NCBI RefSeq assembly: GCF_013363995.1
Contig: NZ_JABWGO010000003.1
Span: forward strand, 186,001-250,000
Reading direction: 5' to 3'
DNA: 64,000 bases
Source: Nonomuraea rhodomycinica
Lineage (GTDB): Bacteria > Actinomycetota > Actinomycetes > Streptosporangiales > Streptosporangiaceae
The notes under the pieces are model-generated. The model was given only the letters and a program-made list of their open reading frames with translations, searched no databases and was not told the DNA's origin. How positions within the stretch are numbered: position 1 is the first letter of the stretch; each line of letters starts with the position of its first letter. Positions 36,233 through 45,267 of this stretch are shown in pieces. The translations under genes were made by a program, and so were the position numbers.

Positions 36233-36661
36233 ATGACGCACGAAGAGAAACGCGCGTGGATCCGGCTGGTCGTCTCCGTGGTGGCCTACGGCGCGTACGC
36301 GGTGATCGTCGCGGGCCGGGCCGGCGGACGCCCGCTGGCCGAGACGCCGTACGAGGCGGCCCTGCTGTGGTCGGTCGGCGGGGCCGTCGCGGCCTCGATC
36401 CTGGCCGAGGTCGTCATGGCGGCGGCGAACCCGGGGGCGTCCCGGGTCAGGGACGTGCGCGACCGCGAGATCGCGCGCTTCGGCGACCACGTCGGCCAGG
36501 CGTTCGTCGTCATCGGCGCCGTCGCGGCGATGCTGATGGCGATGGCCGGCTGGGAGCGGTTCTGGATCGCCAACGCGGTCTACCTGTGCTTCGTCCTGTC
36601 GGCCGTCCTCGGCGGAGTCGCCAGGATCGTCGTCTACCGCAGGAGCATGCCGGAGTGGTGA
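36233..36661 (+). CDS. Membrane protein of a DUF2178/XRE pair
   Basis: A 142-aa protein with about four hydrophobic helices (12-30, 44-62, 88-106, 113-132). It is followed by an overlapping XRE regulator gene (GTGA), a two-gene layout seen widely in bacteria. ATG 36233 has AGAGGA upstream. The DUF2178 assignment is by layout and hydropathy only. Confidence 0.75.
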   Translation: MTHEEKRAWIRLVVSVVAYGAYAVIVAGRAGGRPLAETPYEAALLWSVGGAVAASILAEVVMAAANPGASRVRDVRDREIARFGDHVGQAFVVIGAVAAMLMAMAGWERFWIANAVYLCFVLSAVLGGVARIVVYRRSMPEW

Positions 36662-36888
36662 AGCCCACGCGAGTCACGAACCGCATCCGCGCCCTGCGCT
36701 TCGAGCACGGCGAGATGACCCAGGCGGACCTGGCCGAGCGCATCGGCGTGACCCGGCAGACCGTCATCGCCATCGAGCAGGGACGCTACTCGCCGTCCCT
36801 GGAGATGGCCTTCCGGATCGCGCGGGTGTTCGGCGTCCCGCTCGACGACGTGTTCCAGTATCCCGACCTGGCCGAGGGGGCGTCATGA
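36658..36888 (+). CDS. Small XRE-family regulator (YgzD/YozG-like)
   Basis: A 76-aa DNA-binding protein that is nearly all helix-turn-helix: NRIRALRFEHGEMTQADLAE, then GVTRQTVIAIEQGRYSPSLE and the typical end GVPLDDVFQYPD. It starts at a GTG overlapping the previous stop and ends overlapping the next ATG, so three genes are coupled. The direct repeats upstream of the operon are its likely operators. Confidence 0.88.
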   Translation: MKPTRVTNRIRALRFEHGEMTQADLAERIGVTRQTVIAIEQGRYSPSLEMAFRIARVFGVPLDDVFQYPDLAEGAS

Positions 36889-37865
36889 AAGCGATCGTCC
36901 AGGACGTGTACGGCCCGGCCGGCGTGCTCCGGCTGGAGGAGACCGACCCGCCGCCCATCGGCGACGACGAGGTGCTGGTCCGGGTGCGCGCCGCCGGCGT
37001 GGACCCCGGTGTGTGGGTCCTCATGACCGGCCGGCCGCCCGCCGTGCGCCTCATGGGGTTCGGGCTGCGCCGCCCCAAGGAGCGCGTACGCGGCCGGGAC
37101 CTCGCCGGGACCGTGGAGGCCGTCGGCTCCCGCGTGACCAGGTTCCGGCCCGGCGACGAGGTGCACGGCACGTGCGACCACGGCTCGTTCGCCGAGTACG
37201 CGGCGGCGCCCGAGCGGCTGCTGGCGCGCAAGCCGGCGGGGCTGTCGTTCGAGGAGGCCGCGGCGGTGCCCGTGTCGGGGACGACCGCCTTACAGGCCGT
37301 GCGCGACGCCGGCCAGGTGCGGCCGGGGCACCGGGTGATGGTCATCGGCGCCGGGGGCGGGATCGGGACGTTCGCCGTGCAGATCGCCAAGGCGCTCGGC
37401 GCGAGCGTCGTCGCCGTGTGCGGGCCCGGCAAGGCCGACCTCGTGCGCTCGCTGGGGGCGGAGGAGGTCATCGACTACACCCGCGAGGAGGTCGACCGGG
37501 ACGGGCCGCGTCACGACGTGATCATCGACGCGGCCGGGTGCCGTCCGATGTCGCTGCTGCGGCGCGCCCTGACGCCGCGCGGCACGCTCGTGCTCGCCGG
37601 CGGCGGCCACGACGCCCCCGGCCTGCTCGGCGGGTACTCACGCGCGCTCCTGCGCCGGCCCCTGGTGCAGCTGGCCACGAGGCAGCGGCTGCGCGGCCTC
37701 ACTGTCCGGGAGAGCGCCGACGACCTGGCGGAGCTGGGCGGGCTCATCGAGTCGGGTGCGGTCAGGCCGGTGATCGGCCGGGCCTACCCGCTCGCCGAGG
37801 CGCCCGCCGCGATCGAACACCTCGCCCAGGGACACCCCACCGGGAAGATCGTCCTGACCGTCTGA
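36885..37865 (+). CDS. MDR-family quinone oxidoreductase/alcohol dehydrogenase
   Basis: A 326-aa zinc-independent medium-chain reductase. The N-terminal GroES-like part (about 1-125) lacks the catalytic zinc cysteines; the Rossmann motif GAGGGIGTFAVQIAKALGAS binds NADPH. The end HLAQGHPTGKIVLTV is typical. The substrate is unknown. It is the third gene of the XRE operon. Confidence 0.9.
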   Translation: MKAIVQDVYGPAGVLRLEETDPPPIGDDEVLVRVRAAGVDPGVWVLMTGRPPAVRLMGFGLRRPKERVRGRDLAGTVEAVGSRVTRFRPGDEVHGTCDHGSFAEYAAAPERLLARKPAGLSFEEAAAVPVSGTTALQAVRDAGQVRPGHRVMVIGAGGGIGTFAVQIAKALGASVVAVCGPGKADLVRSLGAEEVIDYTREEVDRDGPRHDVIIDAAGCRPMSLLRRALTPRGTLVLAGGGHDAPGLLGGYSRALLRRPLVQLATRQRLRGLTVRESADDLAELGGLIESGAVRPVIGRAYPLAEAPAAIEHLAQGHPTGKIVLTV

Positions 37866-37875
37866 CTCCTGTGGG

Positions 37876-38769
37876 TCAGCCGGGGAGGGCGTCCAGGAGG
37901 CGGTTGAGGGGGCTGTCCAGGCCGTAGCGGTCGGCCAGGCGTACCAGGGCCTCCGGGTCGCGCGGCTTGCCCGGCAGCGCCAGGTCGGCGGCCGGGAGCG
38001 GCACGTACGAGGACACCTCGACCACGGCCGGGGCGACGCTCAGGTAGTCGCGGGCGGCCGACAGCCGGGTGCGGCTCCCCGCCGGGAACCCTTCGGTGGC
38101 GCCCGCGTCGAGTGCGGCGAGCAGCGCCTCCAGCGAGCCGAAGCGGGTGATGAGCGAGGCGGCCGTCTTCTCGCCGACGCCGGCCACCCCGGGCAGGCCG
38201 TCGCTCGGGTCGCCGCGCAGGGTCGCGAAGTCGGCGTAGGCGCGGCCCGGGATGCCGTACTTGCCGGTCACGAACGCCTCGTCCACGATCTGCAGGTTGC
38301 GGATGCCGCGCGCGGTGTAGAGGACGCGCACCGGCCGGGCGTCGTCGACCAGCTGGAACAGGTCGCGGTCGCCGGTCACGATGTCGACCGGGCCGTCCTC
38401 GCGGTGGGTGAGGGTGCCGATGACGTCGTCGGCCTCGAAGCCGGGAGCCTCCAGCCGGGCGATGCCGACCGCGTCGAGCACCTGCTCGATCACCGGGATC
38501 TGCGGCACGAGCGCGTCGGGCACCTCCTCCTCGTCGCCCTGGGCCACCCGGTGCGCCTTGTACGTCGGGATGGCCGCCACCCGGAACGCGGGCCGCCAGT
38601 CGGCGTCCATGGTGGCCGCCATCCTGGTGGGGGAGTGGGCCCGCACCAGGGTGGCGATCATGTCGATGAGGCCGCGCACCGCGTTGACGGGCATGCCGTC
38701 GGGCGCGGTGACCGAGTCGGGCACGCCGTAGAAGGCGCGGAAGTACAGCGACGGGGTGTCGAGCAGCAT
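37876..38769 (-). CDS. 5'-3' exonuclease (PolA N-terminal/FEN family)
   Basis: A 297-aa stand-alone flap nuclease. Acidic-centre segments are ATMDADWRPAFR, GFEADDVIGTLTHR and VTGDRDLFQLV; the H3TH motif is SDGLPGVAGVGEKTAASLIT. ATG 38769 with a GGGGGG box is preferred over GTG 38775. It likely processes RNA primers or flaps beside PolA. Confidence 0.93.
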   Translation of the reverse strand: MLLDTPSLYFRAFYGVPDSVTAPDGMPVNAVRGLIDMIATLVRAHSPTRMAATMDADWRPAFRVAAIPTYKAHRVAQGDEEEVPDALVPQIPVIEQVLDAVGIARLEAPGFEADDVIGTLTHREDGPVDIVTGDRDLFQLVDDARPVRVLYTARGIRNLQIVDEAFVTGKYGIPGRAYADFATLRGDPSDGLPGVAGVGEKTAASLITRFGSLEALLAALDAGATEGFPAGSRTRLSAARDYLSVAPAVVEVSSYVPLPAADLALPGKPRDPEALVRLADRYGLDSPLNRLLDALPG

Positions 38770-38817
38770 CAGCACCCCCCCATGGTGGCATCCGGGAGTG
38801 ACAATCCCGCGCGCCGG

Positions 38818-39537
38818 TCAGCGGGTCGTGAAGGCTCCGCCGTTCACGTGGATGGTCTGTCCGGTGATGTGCCGGGCGCCCGGTGAGGCGAGGAAGAAGA
38901 CGGTCTCGGCGATGTCGCCGGGGGTGCCGGGCCGCTTGAGCAGCGTCTCCTCCACGAGCCTGCGGTGGCGCTCCTCGGTCATGCCGTCGCCGAAGAAGTT
39001 GGTGCCGGTGACGTACCCGGAGGAGATGACGTTGCAGGTGACGTCCCGGGGGCCGAGCGCGGCGGCGAGGGTGGCGTTCCAGGCGGCCAGCGCGGCCTTG
39101 GCGGCGCCGTAGGAGCCGCCGCCGCGTTCGGCGCCGATCGAGCCGATGCTGACGACCGTGCCCCCCGGGGCGAGCAGGTCGCTCACCGCGGTCGTGGTGA
39201 GGACCGCGGTCAGGACGTTGGCGGAGACGCTGGACAGCCACTCCTGGGCGAGCGCCTCCAGCGGCGGCGTTCCGGCGGCCGGCCGCGCGGGCAGGCCGCC
39301 CGCGGCGTTGACGAGCACGTCGAGCGGTCCGCCCAGCTCACCGGCCAGGGCGGCGACCTGGTGGGGGCGGGCGGAGTCGCAGGCCAGCCCGCGCACTCCC
39401 AGCTCCTCGGCGGCGGGCTCGACGGTGTCCGGGCGGCGGCCGGTGATGACGACGTCGGCGCCGTCGGCGGCGAACCGGGCGGCGACGGCCCGGCCGATGC
39501 CGCTGGTACCTCCGGTGACGAGCACGGTCCTGCCCAT
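38818..39537 (-). CDS. SDR family NAD(P)-dependent oxidoreductase
   Basis: A 239-aa short-chain dehydrogenase. Cofactor motif TGGTSGIG is at 8-15, NAAG is present, and the active site is S-(x)n-YGAAK with SIGSIGA upstream. The C-terminus HITGQTIHVNGG is classic. It is divergent from a marR gene and shares a perfect palindrome with it, so it is probably the regulator's target. The substrate is unknown. Confidence 0.93.
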   Translation of the reverse strand: MGRTVLVTGGTSGIGRAVAARFAADGADVVITGRRPDTVEPAAEELGVRGLACDSARPHQVAALAGELGGPLDVLVNAAGGLPARPAAGTPPLEALAQEWLSSVSANVLTAVLTTTAVSDLLAPGGTVVSIGSIGAERGGGSYGAAKAALAAWNATLAAALGPRDVTCNVISSGYVTGTNFFGDGMTEERHRRLVEETLLKRPGTPGDIAETVFFLASPGARHITGQTIHVNGGAFTTR

Positions 39538-39556
39538 GATTCCTCCTCACGACTGG

Positions 39557-39576
39557 TACGTTTAGCCCTAAACGTA
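39557..39576. promoter_or_regulatory. Perfect palindrome, MarR operator candidate
   Basis: TACGTTTAGCCCTAAACGTA: 9-bp arms with a 2-nt centre. It sits between the SDR start (39537, minus) and the marR start (39592, plus), where a dimeric MarR protein could repress both. Confidence 0.7.
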
Positions 39577-39591
39577 GCGGAGGACGCCCCG

Positions 39592-40110
39592 ATGGACCAA
39601 ACCCCGACCAGTCCCGCGGAGATCGCCGCGGCCTGGCAGCGCGAGCGCCCCGGCACGCCGACCGACTCCATCGAGATCGTCACGCCCATCTGGCGGCTGG
39701 CCAAGATGTTCGCCGACGACCGGGCCCGCGTCCTGCGCGCCGCCGGGATCGACGCGGCCACGCTCGACCTGCTGTCGGTGATCCGCCGCTCTGGCCCGCC
39801 GTACCGGCTGAGCACCCGCGAGCTGGCCCGCCGCACGCTGGTGACGGCCGGCGCGATCTCCCAGCGGGTGGCCAGGGCCGAGCGCGCGGGCCTGATCCGG
39901 CGCGGCCCCGGCGACAGCGGGCCCAGGAGCGTCGCGGTGTCGCTCACGGACGAGGGCCACGCGCTCATCGAACGATCGGTCGACTCGGTCCTCGGCCGCG
40001 AGGCTTCGCTGGTGGCGGGGCTGACCCCGGCGGAGCGGGCCACGCTCGCCGACCTGCTGGGGAAGCTGACCGCCGACGTCCGGGACAGGATGACGCGTCC
40101 CGCGCCGTGA
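39592..40110 (+). CDS. MarR-family transcriptional regulator
   Basis: A 172-aa winged-helix regulator. The recognition region is STRELARRTLVTAGAISQRV, followed by the wing GDSGPRSVAVSLTDEG; dimerisation helices flank it. ATG 39592 follows GGAGGAC. It probably autoregulates through the palindrome at 39557 and controls the divergent SDR gene. Confidence 0.9.
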   Translation: MDQTPTSPAEIAAAWQRERPGTPTDSIEIVTPIWRLAKMFADDRARVLRAAGIDAATLDLLSVIRRSGPPYRLSTRELARRTLVTAGAISQRVARAERAGLIRRGPGDSGPRSVAVSLTDEGHALIERSVDSVLGREASLVAGLTPAERATLADLLGKLTADVRDRMTRPAP

Positions 40111-40154
40111 GCGGACGCCCGGGCGGTCCCGACCGGACGATCAGGTGCCCCCGG

Positions 40155-41462
40155 TCAGGGGCCGGGGCGGTTCTGGATGCCGACGGCGAGCAGGCAGGCG
40201 TCGTCCTCCGGGTTGGGGCCGCCGATCTCCTCCAGCAGCCGGTCCAGCGCCGCGTCCAGCCCGAGGTGCAGGTCGTCGCGGGGCAGGCGGGCGGCGGCGG
40301 CCAGCACCAGCGCCAGGCCCTCGTCGATGTCGCGGTTGCGCCGCTCGACCAGCCCGTCGGTGAACATCAGCAGCAGGTCGCCCTCCCGCAGCTCCACGCG
40401 CGCCAGATGGTACGCCTGGTCGCAGGCCGCCCCGAGGAGCACGCCCCTGGCCTGTTCGAGCTGGAAGGCGACGCCGTCGCGCACCAGGACGGGCGCCAGA
40501 TTGCCGGCCCGCGCCCAGCTGAACACCCGCGTCGAGGAGTCCAGGTGGCCGATCACGGCCGTGGCGGTGGTGCCCTCCAGGCGGTGGATCACCAGGTCGT
40601 TCAGCAGCGCCAGCAGGCCGCTCGCCGGACGCCCGGTCATCGTCAGCCCGACCAGCGCGTGGCGCAGCTGCGCCATGTGCGCGATGGCGGGCAGGCCGTG
40701 GCCCGACACGTCGCCGATCGCCAGCAGCACCCGCCCGTCCGGCAGGGGGGCGGCCTCGAACCAGTCGCCGCCGAGGCTCGCGGTCTTCTCCGCCGGCACG
40801 TACCGCACGGCGATCCGGGTGCGCGGCAGGTCCAGGCAGCCGACCGGGTCGGGCAGGATGGCCTCGCGCAGCGCCAGCATCACGTGCCGCTCCTCGGCCG
40901 CCTTGACGCGGGCCTCCAGGAGCTGGCGCCGCGACTCCGACATGATCCGCTCGGCCCGGCGGCGGCCCGTGATGTCCTGGAAGACCGCGTGGACGCCGCG
41001 CACCGTGGCCGCCGCCCGCAGCCCGGCGCCCGCCGGGCCGGCGCCCGCGTCGTCGGCCGCCCGGCCCGCCGACAACAGGGGCTCCAGGACGACGCGGAGG
41101 TTGCGCAGCTCGCCGCCGCGCCGGATGCGCATCTCCGCCTGCGCCGCCTCCGCCTCGTGCACCACGGTCAGCAGGAGCTGTTCGAGCATCCGCAGGTCGT
41201 CCGGCTCCACCAGGCCGGCCAGCTCCGGCAGGTCCGCCGGCCCCTTGGCCGGGTCACGGCCGAAGATCACGTACACCTGGTCGGACCAGGCGGTCTCGCC
41301 GGTGCGCAGGTCCCACTCGGCCCAGCCCATGTTGCCCAGCCGCTGGGCGTGCGCCAGCCGCACGGCCAGCAGCTCCCGCTCGGCGGCGCCCTGATGGGAG
41401 GCGCCGGCGGCACCCCCCGGACGCCGCCGCTGCCCCGGCCCGCCGCTGATGACGTCGACCAT
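40155..41462 (-). CDS. PAS-PP2C (SpoIIE-type) serine phosphatase
   Basis: A 435-aa regulator. A PAS domain (about 30-150) is followed by the PP2C/SpoIIE phosphatase domain (about 205-430) with RYVPAEKTASLGGDWFEA, IGDVSGHGLPAIAHM and LMFTDGLVERRN, the Asp metal ligands of the family. Such proteins dephosphorylate anti-sigma-factor antagonists. ATG 41462 with GAGGG is preferred over GTG 41471. Confidence 0.9.
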   Translation of the reverse strand: MVDVISGGPGQRRRPGGAAGASHQGAAERELLAVRLAHAQRLGNMGWAEWDLRTGETAWSDQVYVIFGRDPAKGPADLPELAGLVEPDDLRMLEQLLLTVVHEAEAAQAEMRIRRGGELRNLRVVLEPLLSAGRAADDAGAGPAGAGLRAAATVRGVHAVFQDITGRRRAERIMSESRRQLLEARVKAAEERHVMLALREAILPDPVGCLDLPRTRIAVRYVPAEKTASLGGDWFEAAPLPDGRVLLAIGDVSGHGLPAIAHMAQLRHALVGLTMTGRPASGLLALLNDLVIHRLEGTTATAVIGHLDSSTRVFSWARAGNLAPVLVRDGVAFQLEQARGVLLGAACDQAYHLARVELREGDLLLMFTDGLVERRNRDIDEGLALVLAAAARLPRDDLHLGLDAALDRLLEEIGGPNPEDDACLLAVGIQNRPGP

Positions 41463-41592
41463 GAGACACACCCTCGAATGCAGTGGAACGGGACATTCGC
41501 CTCACACTATGCGGCCGGGCGTGAGCGAACGGTAGCGATGGCTTGCCGTGTTGTAAGACCTTTTCGCGGATTTTAGGAGGTGGCGTCGGGAG

Positions 41593-41598
41593 TAGATT
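41593..41598 (+). promoter_or_regulatory. -10 box TAGATT of the M24 peptidase
   Basis: It ends 6 nt before GTG 41605, a leaderless arrangement, which supports that start over GTG 41599. Confidence 0.5.
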
Positions 41599-41604
41599 GT
41601 GGCC

Positions 41605-42714
41605 GTGACGTCCTCAGATCTGTATCCCGTGTCCCGACTCGCCGCCGTCCAGGAGGCCACCGCCAAGGCCGGCATCGACGCCCTCCTGCTCACCCCGGGC
41701 CCCGACCTGCGGTACGTGAGCGGCTACGACGCCAAGCCGCTGGAGCGGCTCACCTGCCTGGTGGTGCCCGCCTCGGGCGAGGCGTACATGCTGGTGCCGC
41801 GCCTGGAGCTGCCCGCGGCGGAGGCGTCGCCCGCCTCGCGGCTCGGCCTGGAGTTCGTGGCCTGGGACGAGACCGACGACCCGTACCGGATCGCCGCCGA
41901 CCGGCTCGGCCGGGTGGCGACGGTCGGGCTCGCCGACCGGATGTGGGCCATGTCGTCGCTGCGCTTCCGCGACGTGCTGCCGGACACCCGGCAGGTGCTG
42001 GCCGGCGGCGTGCTGCGCGAGCTGCGGATGCGCAAGTCGGCGGTGGAGGTGGCCGCCCTGCGCGAGGCCGGCGAGGCCATCGACGCCGTGCACCGCCAGG
42101 TGCCGGAGTTCCTGCGCGCCGGCCGCACCGAGCGCGAGGTGGGCCGCGACATCGCCGAGGCCATCCTGGCCGCCGGCCACGCCACGGTCGACTTCGTCAT
42201 CGTCGCCTCCGGCCCCAACGGCGCCAGCCCGCACCACGACGTGTCCGACCGGGTCATCCAGGCCGGCGAGCCGGTCGTGGTCGACATCGGCGGCCAGCTG
42301 CACAACGGCTACTGCTCCGACTCGACCCGCAACTACTGCGTGGGCGAGCCGCCGGCCGAGTACGCCGCCTACTTCGAGGTGCTGCGCCGGGCGCAGGAAG
42401 CCGCCTGCGCCGCCGTACGGCCCGGCGTGACCTGCGAGTCGATCGACGCCGCCGCCCGCGAGGTCATCACCGAGGCCGGCTACGGCGAGTACTTCATCCA
42501 CCGCACCGGCCACGGCATCGGCATCGAGACCCACGAGGAGCCCTACATCGTCGCCGGCAACGCCGAGGCGATGGAGCCCGGCTTCGCCTTCTCCGTCGAG
42601 CCCGGCATCTACCTGCCCGGCCGCCACGGCGCCCGCATCGAGGACATCGTGGTCTGCGGCGAGAACGAGGGCGAGCGGCTCAACCTCACCCCTCGTGAAC
42701 TGGTGATCGTTTAG
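41605..42714 (+). CDS. M24-family aminopeptidase (Xaa-Pro type)
   Basis: A 369-aa metallopeptidase. An N-terminal creatinase-like domain (about 1-125) precedes the pita-bread catalytic domain with metal ligands in VVVDIGGQLHNGYCSDSTRN, HRTGHGIGIETHEEPYI and FSVEPGIYLPG and EDIVVCGENEG. It removes N-terminal residues next to proline. GTG 41605 is chosen because of the -10 box spacing. Confidence 0.93.
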   Translation: MTSSDLYPVSRLAAVQEATAKAGIDALLLTPGPDLRYVSGYDAKPLERLTCLVVPASGEAYMLVPRLELPAAEASPASRLGLEFVAWDETDDPYRIAADRLGRVATVGLADRMWAMSSLRFRDVLPDTRQVLAGGVLRELRMRKSAVEVAALREAGEAIDAVHRQVPEFLRAGRTEREVGRDIAEAILAAGHATVDFVIVASGPNGASPHHDVSDRVIQAGEPVVVDIGGQLHNGYCSDSTRNYCVGEPPAEYAAYFEVLRRAQEAACAAVRPGVTCESIDAAAREVITEAGYGEYFIHRTGHGIGIETHEEPYIVAGNAEAMEPGFAFSVEPGIYLPGRHGARIEDIVVCGENEGERLNLTPRELVIV

Positions 42715-42731
42715 GCAGAATGCAGGGCACG

Positions 42732-42737
42732 TACACT
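42732..42737 (+). promoter_or_regulatory. -10 box TACACT of the acyl-CoA dehydrogenase
   Basis: It lies 21 nt before the ATG with an AAGGAG Shine-Dalgarno (42744-42749) in between. The -35 element is not clear. Confidence 0.45.
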
Positions 42738-42757
42738 CTCACAAGGAGTATTCACCC

Positions 42758-43915
42758 ATGACAGTTGAGCGTGCCCTGCCCACCCCCGAGGCGCACGACC
42801 TGATCCAGCTGACCCGTGAGCTGGTCGCCAAGGAGGTCGCGCCCCGGGCCGCGGCCGACGAGGCGGCCGGGCGGTTCCCGCGCGAGGTGTTCACCACGCT
42901 GGGCGCCGCCGGGCTGCTCGGCCTGCCCTACCCCGAGGAGTACGGCGGCGCGGCCCAGCCGCAGGAGGTCTACCTCCAGGTGGTGGAGGAGCTGGCGGCC
43001 GGATGGCTGGCCGTGGGCCTCGGCACCTCCGTGCACACCCTGTCGTGCTTCCCCGTCGCCGCCTACGGCAGCGACGAGCAGCGGGCCGAGCTGCTGCCCG
43101 CGATGCTCGGCGGCGGGCTGCTGGGCGCGTACTGCCTGTCGGAGCCCCAGTCGGGCTCCGACGCCGCCGCCCTGACCACCCGCGCCGTGCCCGGCCCCGA
43201 CGGCTACACCGTCGACGGCGTCAAGGCGTGGATCACCCACGGCGGGGTCGCCGACTTCTACCTGCTCATGGCCCGCACCGGCGAGCCGGGCGCGCGCGGC
43301 GTCTCCTGCCTGCACGTCCCGGCCGGCGTCGAGGGCCTGTCGTTCGGCGCGCCGGAGCACAAGATGGGCCTGCGCTCCTCGCCGACCGCCCAGGTCCGCT
43401 TCGACGGGGTACGCCTGCCGCACGACGCGCTGATCGGCGCCGAGGGCGAGGGCTTCCGCATCGCCATGGCCGCGCTCGACGGCGGCCGGCTCGGCATCGC
43501 CGCCTGCGCGGTCGGCGTGGCCCAGGCCGCGCTCGACGCCGCCGCCGCCTACGCCAGGGAGCGCCGCCAGTTCGGCAGCCGCATCGTGGACTTCCAGGGC
43601 GTGTCGTTCATGCTGGCCGACATGGCCACGCAGGTCGCCGCCGCGCGGGCGCTCTACCTCGACGCCGCGCGGCTGCGCGACGCCGGCCGGCCGTACGGGA
43701 CGCGGGCCGCGATGGCCAAGCTGTTCGCGACCGACATGTGCATGAAGGTCACCACGGACGCGGTCCAGGTCCTGGGCGGCTACGGCTACGTCGAGGACTT
43801 CCCCGTCGAGCGGTACATGCGCGAGGCCAAGGTGCTGCAGATCGTGGAGGGCACCAACCAGATCCAGCGGCTGGTCATCGGCCGCGCCCTCGCCCAGGAG
43901 CGGCCGGGCCTGTGA
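42758..43915 (+). CDS. Acyl-CoA dehydrogenase
   Basis: A 385-aa flavoenzyme that oxidises an acyl-CoA at alpha-beta, passing electrons to ETF. It has the classic blocks LSEPQSGSDAAALTTRAVPG, RRQFGSRIVDFQGV and QVLGGYGYVEDFPVERYMRE. The catalytic base is the Glu of IVEGTNQIQR near the end. Substrate length is not predictable. The stop overlaps the next GTG. Confidence 0.95.
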   Translation: MTVERALPTPEAHDLIQLTRELVAKEVAPRAAADEAAGRFPREVFTTLGAAGLLGLPYPEEYGGAAQPQEVYLQVVEELAAGWLAVGLGTSVHTLSCFPVAAYGSDEQRAELLPAMLGGGLLGAYCLSEPQSGSDAAALTTRAVPGPDGYTVDGVKAWITHGGVADFYLLMARTGEPGARGVSCLHVPAGVEGLSFGAPEHKMGLRSSPTAQVRFDGVRLPHDALIGAEGEGFRIAMAALDGGRLGIAACAVGVAQAALDAAAAYARERRQFGSRIVDFQGVSFMLADMATQVAAARALYLDAARLRDAGRPYGTRAAMAKLFATDMCMKVTTDAVQVLGGYGYVEDFPVERYMREAKVLQIVEGTNQIQRLVIGRALAQERPGL

Positions 43916-44538
43916 GGCTCGTCCGGAAGGGGTCCCCGGCCCGCCGGCCGGGACGACTGCTGCCGGCCGCGCTCCTGGCGGCGGTGCTCGCGGCGTGCGG
44001 GACGCAGGGGACGCTCAGCCAGGAGGTCGTCGACCGGGCCCGCGCGTCCGGGGCCGCGCCGGATCTCATCTACGCCGTCGAGCTGGACGGCTACCGGATC
44101 CTGGAGCAGTCGGCCGGCGGCGTCGGCGAGGAGGGCTTCGGCGTCCGCTACGCCCCCGAGGACGGCGCCGGCGACCCCGTGGAGCTGCGGGTCGACCGGG
44201 GCTCGTTCAACGACGACCTGTGCGCGTCCACGCCCGTGAGCGGCGGCGACGGGGGCGGGGCCGTGCGGTGCGAGCGCGACGGGGACGGCTGGTACCGGAC
44301 CGACGGGGTCCGCCAGGACTACACCGTCGTCCGCGGCGACCACTTCGTCCGGCTGGCCGCCGCGGTGGGCCAGGTCGGCAGGGACGCGCTGCGCGAGGCC
44401 GTGCTCGGGGCCCGTCCCGCCGTAGGGGACGGAGCGGGGGAGGGCACGCCCGCGCCGCCGCCGACGGCCGTGCCGCGCGGCGACCTCCCCACGACGGGCG
44501 ACGGCGCCCCGTACAACCCGGTGGGGCCCGGCGGCTGA
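43912..44538 (+). CDS. Putative lipoprotein coupled to the dehydrogenase
   Basis: A 208-aa protein with a basic N-terminus and lipobox VLAAC (C29), indicating a surface lipoprotein. The mature part has two Cys and ends in a Pro/Gly-rich tail. It overlaps the acyl-CoA dehydrogenase stop by 4 nt (GTGA), so it is in the same operon. I recognise no family. Confidence 0.72.
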   Translation: MRLVRKGSPARRPGRLLPAALLAAVLAACGTQGTLSQEVVDRARASGAAPDLIYAVELDGYRILEQSAGGVGEEGFGVRYAPEDGAGDPVELRVDRGSFNDDLCASTPVSGGDGGGAVRCERDGDGWYRTDGVRQDYTVVRGDHFVRLAAAVGQVGRDALREAVLGARPAVGDGAGEGTPAPPPTAVPRGDLPTTGDGAPYNPVGPGG

Positions 44539-44581
44539 CGGGCCTGTCCCGGTTCAGCCTGTCCTGGTTCCCCGCCGGAAA

Positions 44582-44650
44582 CGCCCGCTCGTCGGCGGCC
44601 GGGGTCACCCGCCCGCCGGAACCGCCCGCTCGTCGGCGGCCGGGGTCACC
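44582..44650. repeat. 41-bp tandem duplication at the 3' end of the macro-domain gene
   Basis: A 28-bp core (CGCCCGCTCGTCGGCGGCCG plus GGGTCACC) occurs at 44582 and 44623 with a period of 41 bp. The second copy runs into the stop codon of the minus-strand macro-domain gene. Confidence 0.8.
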
Positions 44651-45164
44651 GGCCCGCGGCCTCCAGGGCGCGGGCGAAGGCGGCGTGGACGTCGGCCGTG
44701 AACAGCACGAACCGCGCCTCCTCCACCCCCGTGCGGGTGGCCCCCACGGTGGTCACCGCGATGCGGGCCGCGTCGGCCACGGGCCAGCCGTAGATGCCCG
44801 CCGACACCGCGGGCAGCGCCAGGGTGACCGCCTCCAGCTCGTCGGCCACCCGCAGCACCTCCCGGTAGCAGGAGGCCAGCAGGTGCGAGCGGTCCTCCCG
44901 GCCCGAGTAGACGGGGCCGGCGGTGTGGATGACCCACCGGGCGGGCAGCTCGCCGGCCGTCGTGGCGACCGCCTGGCCGACCGGCAGCCCGCCGGCGTAC
45001 CGGCCGGCGCGCAGCCGGCGGCACTCGGCCAGGATCGCCGGGCCGCCGCGCCGGTGGATGGCCCCGTCCACGCCGCCGCCGCCGAGCAGGGACGGGTTGG
45101 CCGCGTTGACGACCGCGTCGACGCGCTGCTCGGTGATGTCCCCCCGCACGAGCGTGATCCTCAT
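44646..45164 (-). CDS. Macro-domain (ADP-ribose-binding) protein
   Basis: A 172-aa single macro domain. Ligand-binding segments are VDAVVNAANPSLLGGGGVDG and the loop PAVSAGIYGWPVADAA. Such proteins hydrolyse O-acetyl-ADP-ribose or remove ADP-ribose from proteins. ATG 45164 matches the family start (MRITLVRGDIT); the longer frame from 45290 has no match. Confidence 0.93.
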   Translation of the reverse strand: MRITLVRGDITEQRVDAVVNAANPSLLGGGGVDGAIHRRGGPAILAECRRLRAGRYAGGLPVGQAVATTAGELPARWVIHTAGPVYSGREDRSHLLASCYREVLRVADELEAVTLALPAVSAGIYGWPVADAARIAVTTVGATRTGVEEARFVLFTADVHAAFARALEAAGR

Positions 45165-45267
45165 GACACCGAGTCTTCCGCACCGGCCGCCGGATATTCG
45201 GTTGTGCCCGGGGCGGGCCGTCTGTTTCACTCCCCGCGACGACCGGCGAGCGAACGAGGAGGCCGAG

